From positions 1 through 9,179 of the forward strand of contig DASQUP010000264.1 in assembly GCA_035641235.1 (NCBI GenBank): DNA of 9,179 nt, read 5' to 3'. Positions 1 to 5,936 of this stretch are shown here, piece after piece (positions within the stretch are counted from its first letter, which is position 1; the number at the start of each line of letters is the position of its first letter). The translations under genes were made by a program, and so were the position numbers. The notes beneath the pieces were generated by a model. That model was given only the letters and a program-made list of their open reading frames with translations, did not search any database and had not been told where the DNA came from. This stretch comes from DASQUP01 sp035641235. GTDB lineage: Bacteria; Actinomycetota; CADDZG01; WHSQ01.

Positions 1-95
1 GGACACCAGGCGACTTTACGCCCACTCGTCCGATGAGTTTAGTCCTTTAACGTCGTCACTAGTACTGGACCCGACTTTGAAGGGGTGATCTCGCC

Positions 96-536
96 ATGGA
101 ATCGCTGGATGCTTTCGTCGGAGAGTGGAGCCTGACCGCGGCCGCGTTCCCGGGGCCTCCGGGACGCACAACGTTTGAGTGGATGTCCGGCGGGAGATTC
201 CTAGTCCAACGTTGGGAAGCGGGGACGCTACCCGTCGACGGCAAAGAGATCGATTTCACCGGCATCAACATCTATGGCCCAGACTCCGCCAGGGACGGCT
301 ACCTGCAGCACTACTTCGACTCGCGGGGCGTAGCCCGTGTCTACCAGATGAGTTTCGAGAACGGCGTGTGGAAGCTATGGCGAGACACGGAGGACTTCTC
401 GCCGCTCGATTTCTCGCAGCGCTTCACTGGGACCTTCAGCGAGGACGGCAAAACGATCGAAGGCCGATGGGAGATCAATCACGACGGAAAGACGTGGGAG
501 ACGGACTTCGAAATGACCTACACAAAGGTCGGCTAG
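96..536 (+). CDS. DUF1579-like small beta-barrel protein
   Basis: A 146-residue protein with no signal peptide or membrane segment, so probably cytoplasmic. It opens with LDAFVGEWSL, the 'L..fvGeW' entry strand seen in DUF1579 and other lipocalin/FABP-like small barrels, and the rest alternates short beta-type strands and turns (FEWMSGGRFLVQRWE, then GINIYG, YLQHYFDSRG, and near the end IEGRWEINHDGKTWETDF). Such proteins are thought to bind a small hydrophobic ligand, but the function of this family is unknown and no catalytic residues can be named. The ATG at 96 has GGTGA at 84-88 as a moderate ribosome binding site. It converges on the DUF429 gene, with a hairpin between the two stops. Family assignment is from motif memory; a DUF1579-like or uncharacterised barrel label is the safe reading. 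Confidence 0.72.
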   Translation: MESLDAFVGEWSLTAAAFPGPPGRTTFEWMSGGRFLVQRWEAGTLPVDGKEIDFTGINIYGPDSARDGYLQHYFDSRGVARVYQMSFENGVWKLWRDTEDFSPLDFSQRFTGTFSEDGKTIEGRWEINHDGKTWETDFEMTYTKVG

Positions 537-538
537 GA

Positions 539-587
539 GTTCTTTGGTCGAAAACTTGCGCCTAGCGAGAGTTCTCGACAAAAGAAC
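539..587. terminator. Candidate bidirectional terminator hairpin between convergent genes
   Basis: An inverted repeat lies almost entirely between the stops of the two convergent genes. The outer arms 539-551 and 575-587 match at 12 of 13 positions (GTTCTTT pairs with AAAGAAC, GTCGA with TCGAC, mismatch at 546/580). After a mismatch at 552/574, positions 553-557 pair with 569-573 (one T-G wobble), and 559-561 pair with 565-567, leaving a CTA loop. Neither side carries a long T tract, so it is not a textbook intrinsic terminator, but symmetry and placement fit a shared terminator for both genes. Confidence 0.5.
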
Positions 588-595
588 GTTCTGCG

Positions 596-1273
596 TCAGT
601 ACCAAATGGCCGCGGCACGAGCATCAGACAGTTGTTCGGGCGGATCCGGCAGGCTTACGGCGATTCCGTTAGCTACTCGATTTGCGGTCCATGCCGCGGC
701 CGCAGCATCGAGCAGATCGTCCACGGGCACGCGCCCGGCGCTGCCGGCATCGTCGGGAACGACGATGCCGTTCTGGGTCAGAAGTCGGCGCCGTAGGGAC
801 GCGCCGTTCCATGACTTTTTGGCGTACTCGAGTGGACTGCCGGCCATGGCACAGAACGACACCTCGGGATGAACTTCGACGATGCGATCTTCGCTCCGAG
901 CAACCGCATCGACTTCAAGGATCTTCCGGGCCAGTCCGTAGCTCTGCCGGGAGATTCCGCCGAAGCCCAGGGCCGCCGCAGCGGTGAGCGCGTCCTCGTA
1001 GGTCGCCGCCTCGAGAACTCGGCGGGGGGGTGTCATAAAGACACTGCTCCTGCGAGCCCCAACGAAGGTGCGTGCCAGAAGATCCGCCTGCCTAGGCGCC
1101 GACGACGGAAGGCCGATCGGGATGTCGGCGGCGATGACGTCCGCTTCGGGATGGTGACCCAGGAGAGCTTCGAACGTTCTGTGAGTGCAGGAGTCATAAA
1201 ACGACCCGCCGCGCAGAACCACCGCCACCCACCCACCTTTGTAGGCATCGACGCCAACAGCAAGTGGTTTCAA
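596..1273 (-). CDS. DUF429 domain-containing protein
   Basis: A 225-residue protein with the DUF429 pattern from end to end: GVDAYKGGW at residues 7-15 (acidic residue D9), ADIPIGLP at 49-56 (D50), the VFMTPPRRVL segment near 79-87, EVHPEVSF at 133-140, AKKSWNG at 151-157 followed by an Arg-rich helix, and VDDLLDAAAAAWTA at 184-197. The conserved acids in an RNase H-like arrangement suggest a nuclease or phosphotransferase fold, but no activity is established for the family. The start is TTG at 1271-1273, chosen because it places GVDAYKGGW at the usual N-terminal position and has AGGGGA about 8 bases upstream. No in-frame ATG or GTG gives the full domain. It is the same strand as the ECF41 pair but separated from it by about 150 bp with two palindromes, so it is probably its own transcript. 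Confidence 0.88.
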   Translation of the reverse strand: MKPLAVGVDAYKGGWVAVVLRGGSFYDSCTHRTFEALLGHHPEADVIAADIPIGLPSSAPRQADLLARTFVGARRSSVFMTPPRRVLEAATYEDALTAAAALGFGGISRQSYGLARKILEVDAVARSEDRIVEVHPEVSFCAMAGSPLEYAKKSWNGASLRRRLLTQNGIVVPDDAGSAGRVPVDDLLDAAAAAWTANRVANGIAVSLPDPPEQLSDARAAAIWY

Positions 1274-1332
1274 GTGCGGTGTCCCCTGCAGCTACAAGCC
1301 GCCCATGCGTCCATTGTCGCGCCGCGAGGTTT

Positions 1333-1367
1333 GCGCGATCGAGCCGACGGGAGCGGCTCAATCGCGC
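1333..1367 (-). terminator. Candidate terminator hairpin downstream of the ECF41 gene
   Basis: Arms 1333-1346 and 1354-1367 are complementary at 13 of 14 positions, with a 7-base loop. The single exception (C1340/A1360) becomes a G·U wobble in minus-strand RNA but a C·A mismatch in plus-strand RNA, so the structure is fully paired only in transcripts coming from the sigma factor gene. It starts about 60 bp after that gene's stop. A second perfect palindrome, CTCCGGCGCCGGAG at 1411-1424, touches the stop codon itself. There is no T tract, as is common in high-GC genomes. Confidence 0.5.
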
Positions 1368-1425
1368 CAAGCTCGGGCCGAACCCCGCCACGGCTCGATG
1401 AAAGCAGGCTCTCCGGCGCCGGAGT

Positions 1426-2343
1426 TCATCTCAACGACCTCAGTAACGATCCGACGTCCCCGACTGGCCCGAGGTGCGTCAGCTTGTCGGGGTTGACGAT
1501 CCCGCTGATGCTTGTGATCTGACCGCCGGCGATGTCGAGCGCCATCACGCCGATCAGCCGCAGTTGTCCGTCGAGGAACAGTGCTCCCGGGCCGCCGTTG
1601 ACCTCGACGGGGCGCAACGACACGCCCGGAAGGCGGGTGAACAGGCGGACCCAATTGTTCAGCGTTCGGGCGACACGGCTGCGGCCGCGAAGCGTCCGCG
1701 CGAGCGCCGGAACCTTGCCGCCGCCGTCGCCGGTCAGCTCCACGTCGTGAGCGAGCAGCGCCTCGAGCCCAGCAAGATCGCCTTGCTCGGCGGCCGCGAA
1801 GAACCGGCGTGCCAGCTCGTCGCGCTGCTCGCGCGTCGTTTGGAAGCGGGGCCGGCGCTGCTCGACGTGGCGTCTGGCGCGGGTGGCGAGCTGGCGCACG
1901 TTGTCCTCGGTCTTACCGACGATCCCAGCGATCTCCGGATACCCGTAGCCGAACACATCGTGAAGCAGCAGCACGGCGCGCTGCTCAGGCGAAAGGCTCT
2001 CGAGCAGTACCAGCATGGCCAGCGACAGGGAATCGGCTGTCTCAGCGTGCAGGGCCGGATCATCACGGCCTTCGGTGATGATCGGCTCTGGCAGCCACTC
2101 GCCGACGTAGCGCTCGCGGCGGACGCGCGCGGAGCGGAGCTCGTTGATCGCCAGCCGGGAGGTCACGGTGGCTACAAACGCGCGCGGCGAAGCGATCTGC
2201 TCGCCGGCCTGGAGCGCCTGATGCACCCGCAGCAGCGCTTCCTGCACGACGTCCTCGGCCTCGGAGACGCTGCCGAGCATCCGGTAGGCGATCGCGAAGG
2301 ACGCCGGCCGCAGCTCGTCGAGCAGTTGCTCGTGATCGGTCAT
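1426..2343 (-). CDS. sigJ: ECF41-group sigma factor with fused SnoaL-like domain (SigJ-type)
   Basis: A 305-residue RNA polymerase sigma factor. Residues about 5-75 form sigma region 2 (FAIAYRMLGSVSEAEDVVQEALLRV, then SPRAFVATVTSRLAINELRSAR), about 105-162 form region 4 (LESLSPEQRAVLLLHDVFGYGYPEIAG, then KTEDNVRQLATRARRHV), and 175-305 form a SnoaL/NTF2-like extension. All three motifs that mark group ECF41 are visible: WLPEP in the linker (83-87), DGGGK (206-210) and NPDKL (284-288). In this group the C-terminal domain replaces a separate anti-sigma factor and tunes activity. The ATG overlaps the stop of the upstream epimerase gene by 4 bp (ATGA) and has AGGAGG at 2351-2356, 7 bases upstream, so the two are cotranscribed and coupled. 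ECF41 genes are characteristically linked to a carboxymuconolactone decarboxylase, oxidoreductase or epimerase gene; here it is the epimerase type. The inducing signal is unknown. Confidence 0.95.
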   Translation of the reverse strand: MTDHEQLLDELRPASFAIAYRMLGSVSEAEDVVQEALLRVHQALQAGEQIASPRAFVATVTSRLAINELRSARVRRERYVGEWLPEPIITEGRDDPALHAETADSLSLAMLVLLESLSPEQRAVLLLHDVFGYGYPEIAGIVGKTEDNVRQLATRARRHVEQRRPRFQTTREQRDELARRFFAAAEQGDLAGLEALLAHDVELTGDGGGKVPALARTLRGRSRVARTLNNWVRLFTRLPGVSLRPVEVNGGPGALFLDGQLRLIGVMALDIAGGQITSISGIVNPDKLTHLGPVGDVGSLLRSLR

Positions 2344-3308
2344 ATCGCAACCTCCTCACGCCGGCGCGGATGCGCCCTCGCAAATCCCTCACGCCAGCTC
2401 GGATGCGCGGGGCGCCACCCGAGCTCGCGCTTGGCCTTGGCATTGGAAGCACCGCGAAGCTCCGTCATCATCGCGACGCCCATCTCACCGGCCAACAGGC
2501 GCACGACGAAACGAGGCACGCGCCGGGGCTTCTTGGCGCCCAGCGTCCGCGCCAGCGCCGGCACCCACTCGGCGACCGGGGCGGGGTCATCGTCGACAAC
2601 GTTGTAGATACCACGGCTGCCGTGCTCGACGGCCGCCACCGTCGCCTCCGCGGCATCGGCGATGTGGATGAACGACCACACGGCGCCGCCGTCGCCGACC
2701 AGCGGGAACTTGCGCTTGCGGATCATCTCGGTCTGCTGCCCGCCGGGCGCGATCGAGGTGCCCGGCCCGTAAAACCCGCCGTAGCGCAGCACGATCCCCT
2801 CCGTCCACGGCGCACCGAGGACCGCCTCCTCGAGGTGACGCATCGCCGCCCAGGACTCGCGCACCTCCCGAGGGGGCGACGGGTCGAACGGGTCCTCCTC
2901 GCTCTTGAGGGCTGTGCCGGTGCGCGCGTATGAGGCGAAGTTGCTCTGCGCCACGAACCGCCGTATCCCCACCGCCTGCCCGGCCGACAGCAGGTGATCC
3001 GTGCCCTCAGCCCGGAGGCGCCTGGTCAACGCGAAATCTCGATCGGCGTGACGCGGGCGAATCTTGTCTACCGCTCCGAACGCGGTCGCCTGATGGACAA
3101 TCACGTCCGGCTCCGCCGTACCAACCGCCTCCGCGACCTGATCGGGATCAAGCACGTCCGCGACCACCGGCACGGCGCCCAGCTCGTCGAGCAGCGCCTG
3201 TCTCGACTCGTTATGCGTCATGCCATGAACCTCATGACCAGCGGCGACCAGACGCGGCACCAGCTGCTTTCCAATCGCTCCCGTCGCTCCTGCCACAAAC
3301 ACTCTCAT
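2340..3308 (-). CDS. NAD(P)-dependent epimerase/dehydratase-type SDR, ECF41 partner
   Basis: A 322-residue Rossmann-fold protein of the extended/atypical short-chain dehydrogenase group. The nucleotide-binding loop is GATGAIG at residues 7-13, directly after the first strand (MRVFVA). Later landmarks are the acidic VVADVLD segment, VDKIRPR, SNFASYARTG, LRYGGFYGPG and FIHIADAAEATVAAVEHG. No clear YxxxK catalytic pair is visible, so classical epimerase chemistry should not be assumed. The reading frame is open well upstream to 3503, but the added residues are Arg/Ser-rich with no domain character. Two consecutive ATGs lie at 3309-3311 and 3306-3308; the second is preferred because AAGGA at 3316-3320 is then 7 bases away and the protein starts right at the first strand. 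The stop overlaps the sigma factor start. The product is the likely target ('COE'-type) gene of the ECF41 sigma factor. Substrate unknown. Confidence 0.9.
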   Translation of the reverse strand: MRVFVAGATGAIGKQLVPRLVAAGHEVHGMTHNESRQALLDELGAVPVVADVLDPDQVAEAVGTAEPDVIVHQATAFGAVDKIRPRHADRDFALTRRLRAEGTDHLLSAGQAVGIRRFVAQSNFASYARTGTALKSEEDPFDPSPPREVRESWAAMRHLEEAVLGAPWTEGIVLRYGGFYGPGTSIAPGGQQTEMIRKRKFPLVGDGGAVWSFIHIADAAEATVAAVEHGSRGIYNVVDDDPAPVAEWVPALARTLGAKKPRRVPRFVVRLLAGEMGVAMMTELRGASNAKAKRELGWRPAHPSWREGFARAHPRRREEVAI

Positions 3309-3311
3309 CAT

Positions 3312-3687
3312 CAAGTCCTTGATCGAGGATTCCCTACCCCACGAGACAGGACGGCGGCCCCGGCTGTGACACCTCCGAGCACCCGGCACGGGAAAGCGGC
3401 GCGAGGTTTGCGCCACCCCCCCGGCAACGGCTCGGCGCGAGGTCGCCGATCGATCGGAGGCCTGCCGGATTGAACGCAGGTGGGGTGCGCTGCGTATCGC
3501 CATCAGGTTGCTTTAGTTCCGCGAGGGGGGCTGCTTCGTGGAGGGCGGTAATGCGCGCGGGCGGAGCGCGCTCCGGAAGGTCGTCACCCGGCGTCCGGAG
3601 GGCGGCATGTTATCCGGACGGGCGTCGGAAACCCAGAGCGCAGGCGCGTCACGGCCGGTCCCCCCACCTGAAAGAGGAGGGGAACCA
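3312..3687. other. Divergent intergenic region between epimerase and sugar dehydrogenase
   Basis: About 376 bp with no convincing coding sequence. The left part holds the ECF41-type promoter. Other structure: an 11-bp direct repeat CGGCGCGAGGT at 3397-3407 and 3433-3443 (36 bp apart), a small inverted repeat GGCGC/GCGCC at 3398-3402 and 3410-3414, and a perfect palindrome CCGATCGATCGG at 3446-3457. The right part, 3500-3670, must contain the leader of the sugar dehydrogenase gene, but I cannot identify its promoter with confidence. Open frames crossing the region are Arg/Pro/Ser-rich and look like high-GC shadows. Confidence 0.6.
3345..3371 (-). promoter_or_regulatory. Candidate ECF41-type promoter for the epimerase–sigma pair
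   Basis: Read on the minus strand, TGTCACA (3371-3365) is followed after 16 bp by TGTC (3348-3345). The promoter signature known for ECF41 sigma factors has TGTCACA at -35 and CGTC at -10, so the -35 is exact and the -10 matches 3 of 4. Transcription would begin near 3337-3340, leaving a leader of roughly 30 nt before the epimerase start. This is the promoter expected if the sigma factor drives its own operon. Confidence 0.72.
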
Positions 3688-5043
3688 ATGCGCAGACTTG
3701 TGGGGGTTCTAGCTGCCCTCGTTCTCGCTTCCGGCGCCGTGATCGCACCGGCCTCGGCCCAGGGCATCGAGGATCCGATTCCAGAGCCGATCCCTCAGGG
3801 ACCCATCAGCGTGTCGCTCGAGACCGTCGCCACCGGCCTGACCGCGCCGAACTGGGGCATCTCCGCACCTGGACAGGAAGATGTTTTGTTCGTGGTCGAC
3901 CAGCCCGGGAGTCTGTGGAAGATCGACCTAAGTAGCGGCGACAAGGACGTCTTCTTGGACGTGAGCAGCCGGTTGGTCCCACTCGGCGCCTTCGGCCCGG
4001 GGACGTTCGACGAGCGAGGTTTCCTCGGCGTCGCATTCCATCCCGGCTACCAGGGCAACGGCCTGCTCTACACCTACACATCGGAGCCGATGACAGGCCC
4101 GGCGGACTTCTCAACGATGCCGGTGGGGACGGCTCCCAATCATCAGAGCGTCATCGCCGAATGGCGAGTTCCCAATCCTGCCGATCCGGACGCCGTCGTC
4201 GACCCGGCCAGCCGCCGAGAATTGATGAGGATCGACGAGCCGCAGTTCAACCACAACGCGGGGGCACTCAACTTCGGACCGGATGGAATGCTCTACATTT
4301 CCCTTGGCGATGGCGGCGCCGCCGACGATCAAGGCGTCGGCCACAGTCCACAGGGCAACGGTCAAGACCCGAGCAACATCCTTGGAACGATCATCCGGAT
4401 AGATCCGTCCGGGTCGAACTCCGCAAACGGAAGCTACGGAATCCCGAGCGACAATCCTTTCGTCGAACAAGAAGGTTTCGTCTCAGAGATCTGGGCGTAC
4501 GGCTTTCGCAATCCCTTCAGGTTCTCCTTTGACTCCGCCAGCGGCGGCCTCGTGGTAGGCGACGTCGGGCAGAACGACATTGAAGAGGTCGATGTTGTCA
4601 GGAAGGGCGGCAACTTCGGCTGGCGCCTGAAGGAAGGATCTTTCATCTTCGATCCCAACGGGGCCGACCCCGGGTTTGTCACCGCCAACCAGCCCGGAGG
4701 TCCGCCGGGCCTCATCAACCCGGTTGCTCAGTACGACCATGATGAGGGGATCGCAGTCGTCGGTGGCTTTGTCTACCGCGGCAGCGAGATCCGCCGGCTC
4801 ACTGGAAGTTATGTGTTCGGCGACTTCGAGCGGCCCGGCAGCGACGAGGGCCGGCTGTTCTTCATGCCCGGTCGCCGCAACATAAGGGAGTTTCTGCTCG
4901 AGGGGCAGGAATCCTTGGGCATCAATCTCGACGGTTTCGGACAAGACGCAAACGGCGAGCTGTATGTGTTGGGCAACACAACCGGAACGCCCTTCGGAGC
5001 CACCGGCGTGGTCCTCCGAATCGAGCCGCCGTCGACGAATTGA
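3688..5043 (+). CDS. Secreted PQQ-dependent sugar dehydrogenase (glucose/sorbosone dehydrogenase family)
   Basis: A 451-residue exported six-bladed beta-propeller oxidoreductase. Residues 1-24 are a Sec signal peptide: basic MRR, a hydrophobic core (LVGVLAALVLASGAVIA), and a probable ASA|QG cleavage site. Family landmarks follow in order: ERGFLGVAFHPGY, FNHNAGAL with the putative catalytic-base H189, LNFGPDGMLYISLGDGG, YGFRNPFRF with R274-N275, and GDVGQNDIEEVD at 291-302, then GGNFGWRLKEG. H189 and R274/N275 correspond to residues that contact PQQ or substrate in soluble aldose dehydrogenases of this family; this mapping is by motif, not alignment. The frame is open further upstream, but ATG 3688 is chosen because it starts the signal peptide and has GAGGAGG at 3674-3680, 7 bases away. 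No pqq biosynthesis gene is in the window. It may oxidise aldoses or related sugars outside the membrane; some family members have lost PQQ binding, so cofactor use is unproven. Confidence 0.9.
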   Translation: MRRLVGVLAALVLASGAVIAPASAQGIEDPIPEPIPQGPISVSLETVATGLTAPNWGISAPGQEDVLFVVDQPGSLWKIDLSSGDKDVFLDVSSRLVPLGAFGPGTFDERGFLGVAFHPGYQGNGLLYTYTSEPMTGPADFSTMPVGTAPNHQSVIAEWRVPNPADPDAVVDPASRRELMRIDEPQFNHNAGALNFGPDGMLYISLGDGGAADDQGVGHSPQGNGQDPSNILGTIIRIDPSGSNSANGSYGIPSDNPFVEQEGFVSEIWAYGFRNPFRFSFDSASGGLVVGDVGQNDIEEVDVVRKGGNFGWRLKEGSFIFDPNGADPGFVTANQPGGPPGLINPVAQYDHDEGIAVVGGFVYRGSEIRRLTGSYVFGDFERPGSDEGRLFFMPGRRNIREFLLEGQESLGINLDGFGQDANGELYVLGNTTGTPFGATGVVLRIEPPSTN

Positions 5044-5060
5044 GCTGACCGGGATCCTGA

Positions 5061-5100
5061 GATGGCAGTTAGGCACGAAATATCGTGCTTAATTGCCATC
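5061..5100 (+). terminator. 18-bp stem hairpin after the sugar dehydrogenase gene
   Basis: Arms 5061-5078 and 5083-5100 form a continuous 18-bp stem around an AATA loop, starting 17 bp after the stop codon. The two non-Watson-Crick positions are G·U wobbles in plus-strand RNA (G5068/T5093 and G5072/T5089), whereas in minus-strand RNA they would be C·A mismatches. The structure is therefore built for the plus-strand transcript. There is no downstream T tract, so termination may be U-independent, or the hairpin may protect the 3' end of the mRNA. Confidence 0.6.
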
Positions 5101-5103
5101 TCG

Positions 5104-5117
5104 GCGCGCCGGCGCGC
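5104..5117. repeat. Perfect 14-bp GC palindrome upstream of ArsR
   Basis: GCGCGCCGGCGCGC is perfectly self-complementary. It sits between the sugar dehydrogenase hairpin and a TTGACG hexamer (5118-5123) that could be the -35 of the ArsR promoter. It may be a protein-binding site or simply a consequence of local GC content; I cannot distinguish the two. Confidence 0.35.
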
Positions 5118-5132
5118 TTGACGATGCCCGCT

Positions 5133-5159
5133 ATTTGCTATTTAAGTTAAATTGCAAAT
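5133..5159. promoter_or_regulatory. Candidate ArsR operator overlapping promoter and start codon
   Basis: ATTTGCTATTTAA (5133-5145) and TTAAATTGCAAAT (5147-5159) are inverted copies differing at one position and separated by a single base, making a 27-bp near-perfect palindrome. It is strikingly AT-rich for this sequence. It includes the likely -10 element (TAAGTT at 5143-5148, or TATTTA at 5139-5144, with TTGACG at 5118-5123 as -35) and runs into the ATG at 5158-5160. Two-fold symmetric AT-rich sites near the start are typical of ArsR-family autorepression. Confidence 0.68.
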
Positions 5160-5463
5160 GGATCCGGTACAGGCCATCGCCAACCCCACGCGCCGGGCCA
5201 TCCTCCGGCTTGTGTGGGAGCAGGAGTTGCCCGCCTCCGAGATCGCGGCCCGAGTGGACCTCACGGCGCCCGCGACGTCTCAGCATCTGCGCGTGCTGCG
5301 GGATGCCGACCTCGTTGCCGTCCGCGTCGATGCCAACCGGCGCCTTTACCGGATCCGGCTCGAGGGCCTCGAGGAGTTGCGGTCCATCCTCGAGTCCTTC
5401 TGGACCGGACGGCTCGCATCGCTTAAACGGGCCGCCGAAGAGATGCATGCCGATGGCGGCTGA
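5158..5463 (+). CDS. ArsR-family winged-helix repressor (SdpR-like, SRPBCC-linked)
   Basis: A 101-residue DNA-binding protein. The winged helix-turn-helix spans nearly the whole chain: AIANPTRRAILRLV opening helix, LPASEIAARVDLTAPATSQHLRVLRDADLV (helix-turn-helix, recognition helix around PATSQHLRVLR), then VRVDANRRLYRI as the wing. No metal-binding cysteines are present, so it is not a classical metal sensor; it fits the subgroup that represses itself and a downstream SRPBCC gene. Start choice: ATG 5158 or an in-frame TTG at 5152, two codons earlier. No Shine-Dalgarno precedes either, and a -10 at 5143-5148 would place transcription start at about 5155-5158, so leaderless translation from the ATG is favoured. 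The 3' end overlaps the next gene by about 11 bp. Confidence 0.9.
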   Translation: MDPVQAIANPTRRAILRLVWEQELPASEIAARVDLTAPATSQHLRVLRDADLVAVRVDANRRLYRIRLEGLEELRSILESFWTGRLASLKRAAEEMHADGG

Positions 5464-5923
5464 GGAAGCGGTCCGTCTGGAGGTGACCATCGGCGCGCCG
5501 CCCGAGGTCGTTTACCGGCTCCTGACGGAGGACGATCTGCTGATCCGGTGGATGGGGATCAGCGCGCAGCTCGACCCCCGACCGGGTGGAGTGTTCCGTT
5601 TCGAGGTCGCTCCGGGGCAGTTCTGCAGCGGCGAGTTCCAGGAGGTCGTCCCCGGCAGGCGCGTCGTCTTCACGTGGGGCTACGAAAGCGACGGCATGCC
5701 CGTTGCTCCGGGTTCGACAACCGTGGAGGTCGATATCGAACCCCGCGGCGACACCTCGGTCGTCCGCTTGGTCCACAGGGGACTCGAGGGCCCGATGACT
5801 CGGATGCATGCCGAGGGGTGGTCGAAGTACATGCATCGACTGACCGCCGTTGCGGAGGGCCGCAACCCGGGTTCCGACCCCGCCGCGCCGTACCAGTCCG
5901 GCGCGCTGCCCGAAATCCCCTGA
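5453..5923 (+). CDS. SRPBCC / AHSA1-type protein
   Basis: A 156-residue START/Bet v1-fold protein of the activator-of-Hsp90-ATPase-1-like group common in bacteria. It shows the usual order: VRLEVTIGAPPEVVYRLLT first strand and helix, RWMG, a GGVFRFEV strand pair, VVPGRRVVFTWGYES, then the family's C-terminal helix signature HAEGWSKYMHRL (residues about 122-133). These proteins form a deep hydrophobic pocket; bacterial members are mostly of unknown ligand. It overlaps the 3' end of the ArsR gene, which implies translational coupling and regulation by that repressor. ATG 5453 or ATG 5447 (two residues longer) are both possible; the first is chosen for the compact start before the domain. No signal peptide. 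Confidence 0.9.
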   Translation: MAAEEAVRLEVTIGAPPEVVYRLLTEDDLLIRWMGISAQLDPRPGGVFRFEVAPGQFCSGEFQEVVPGRRVVFTWGYESDGMPVAPGSTTVEVDIEPRGDTSVVRLVHRGLEGPMTRMHAEGWSKYMHRLTAVAEGRNPGSDPAAPYQSGALPEIP

Positions 5924-5936
5924 CACGGAGGACGAG

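Noticed and set aside
3..50. Possible C-terminal end of an upstream gene reading toward TAA at 48-50
   Set aside because: Only 15 codons are visible, two other frames are also open for a similar length, and no family pattern is recognisable.
21..60. Hammerhead-like CGATGAG core near the left edge
   Set aside because: It reads CCGATGAG rather than CTGATGAG, and no GAAA core or closing stems are present.
1474..2607. A 377-codon open frame on the plus strand across the ECF41 and epimerase genes
   Set aside because: It is antisense to two genes with clear domains, has no domain character and is the usual GC-rich shadow frame.
3309..3503. N-terminal extension of the epimerase
   Set aside because: The extra residues are Arg/Ser-rich, precede the first Rossmann strand, and overlap the ECF41-type promoter; the ribosome binding site supports the ATG at 3308.
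3538..3687. N-terminal extension of the sugar dehydrogenase
   Set aside because: ATG 3688 begins a standard signal peptide with an optimal ribosome binding site; the extension would bury it.
5093..5452. Long upstream extension of the AHSA1-type gene
   Set aside because: It lies wholly across the ArsR gene in another frame and has Ser/Arg/Pro-rich composition.
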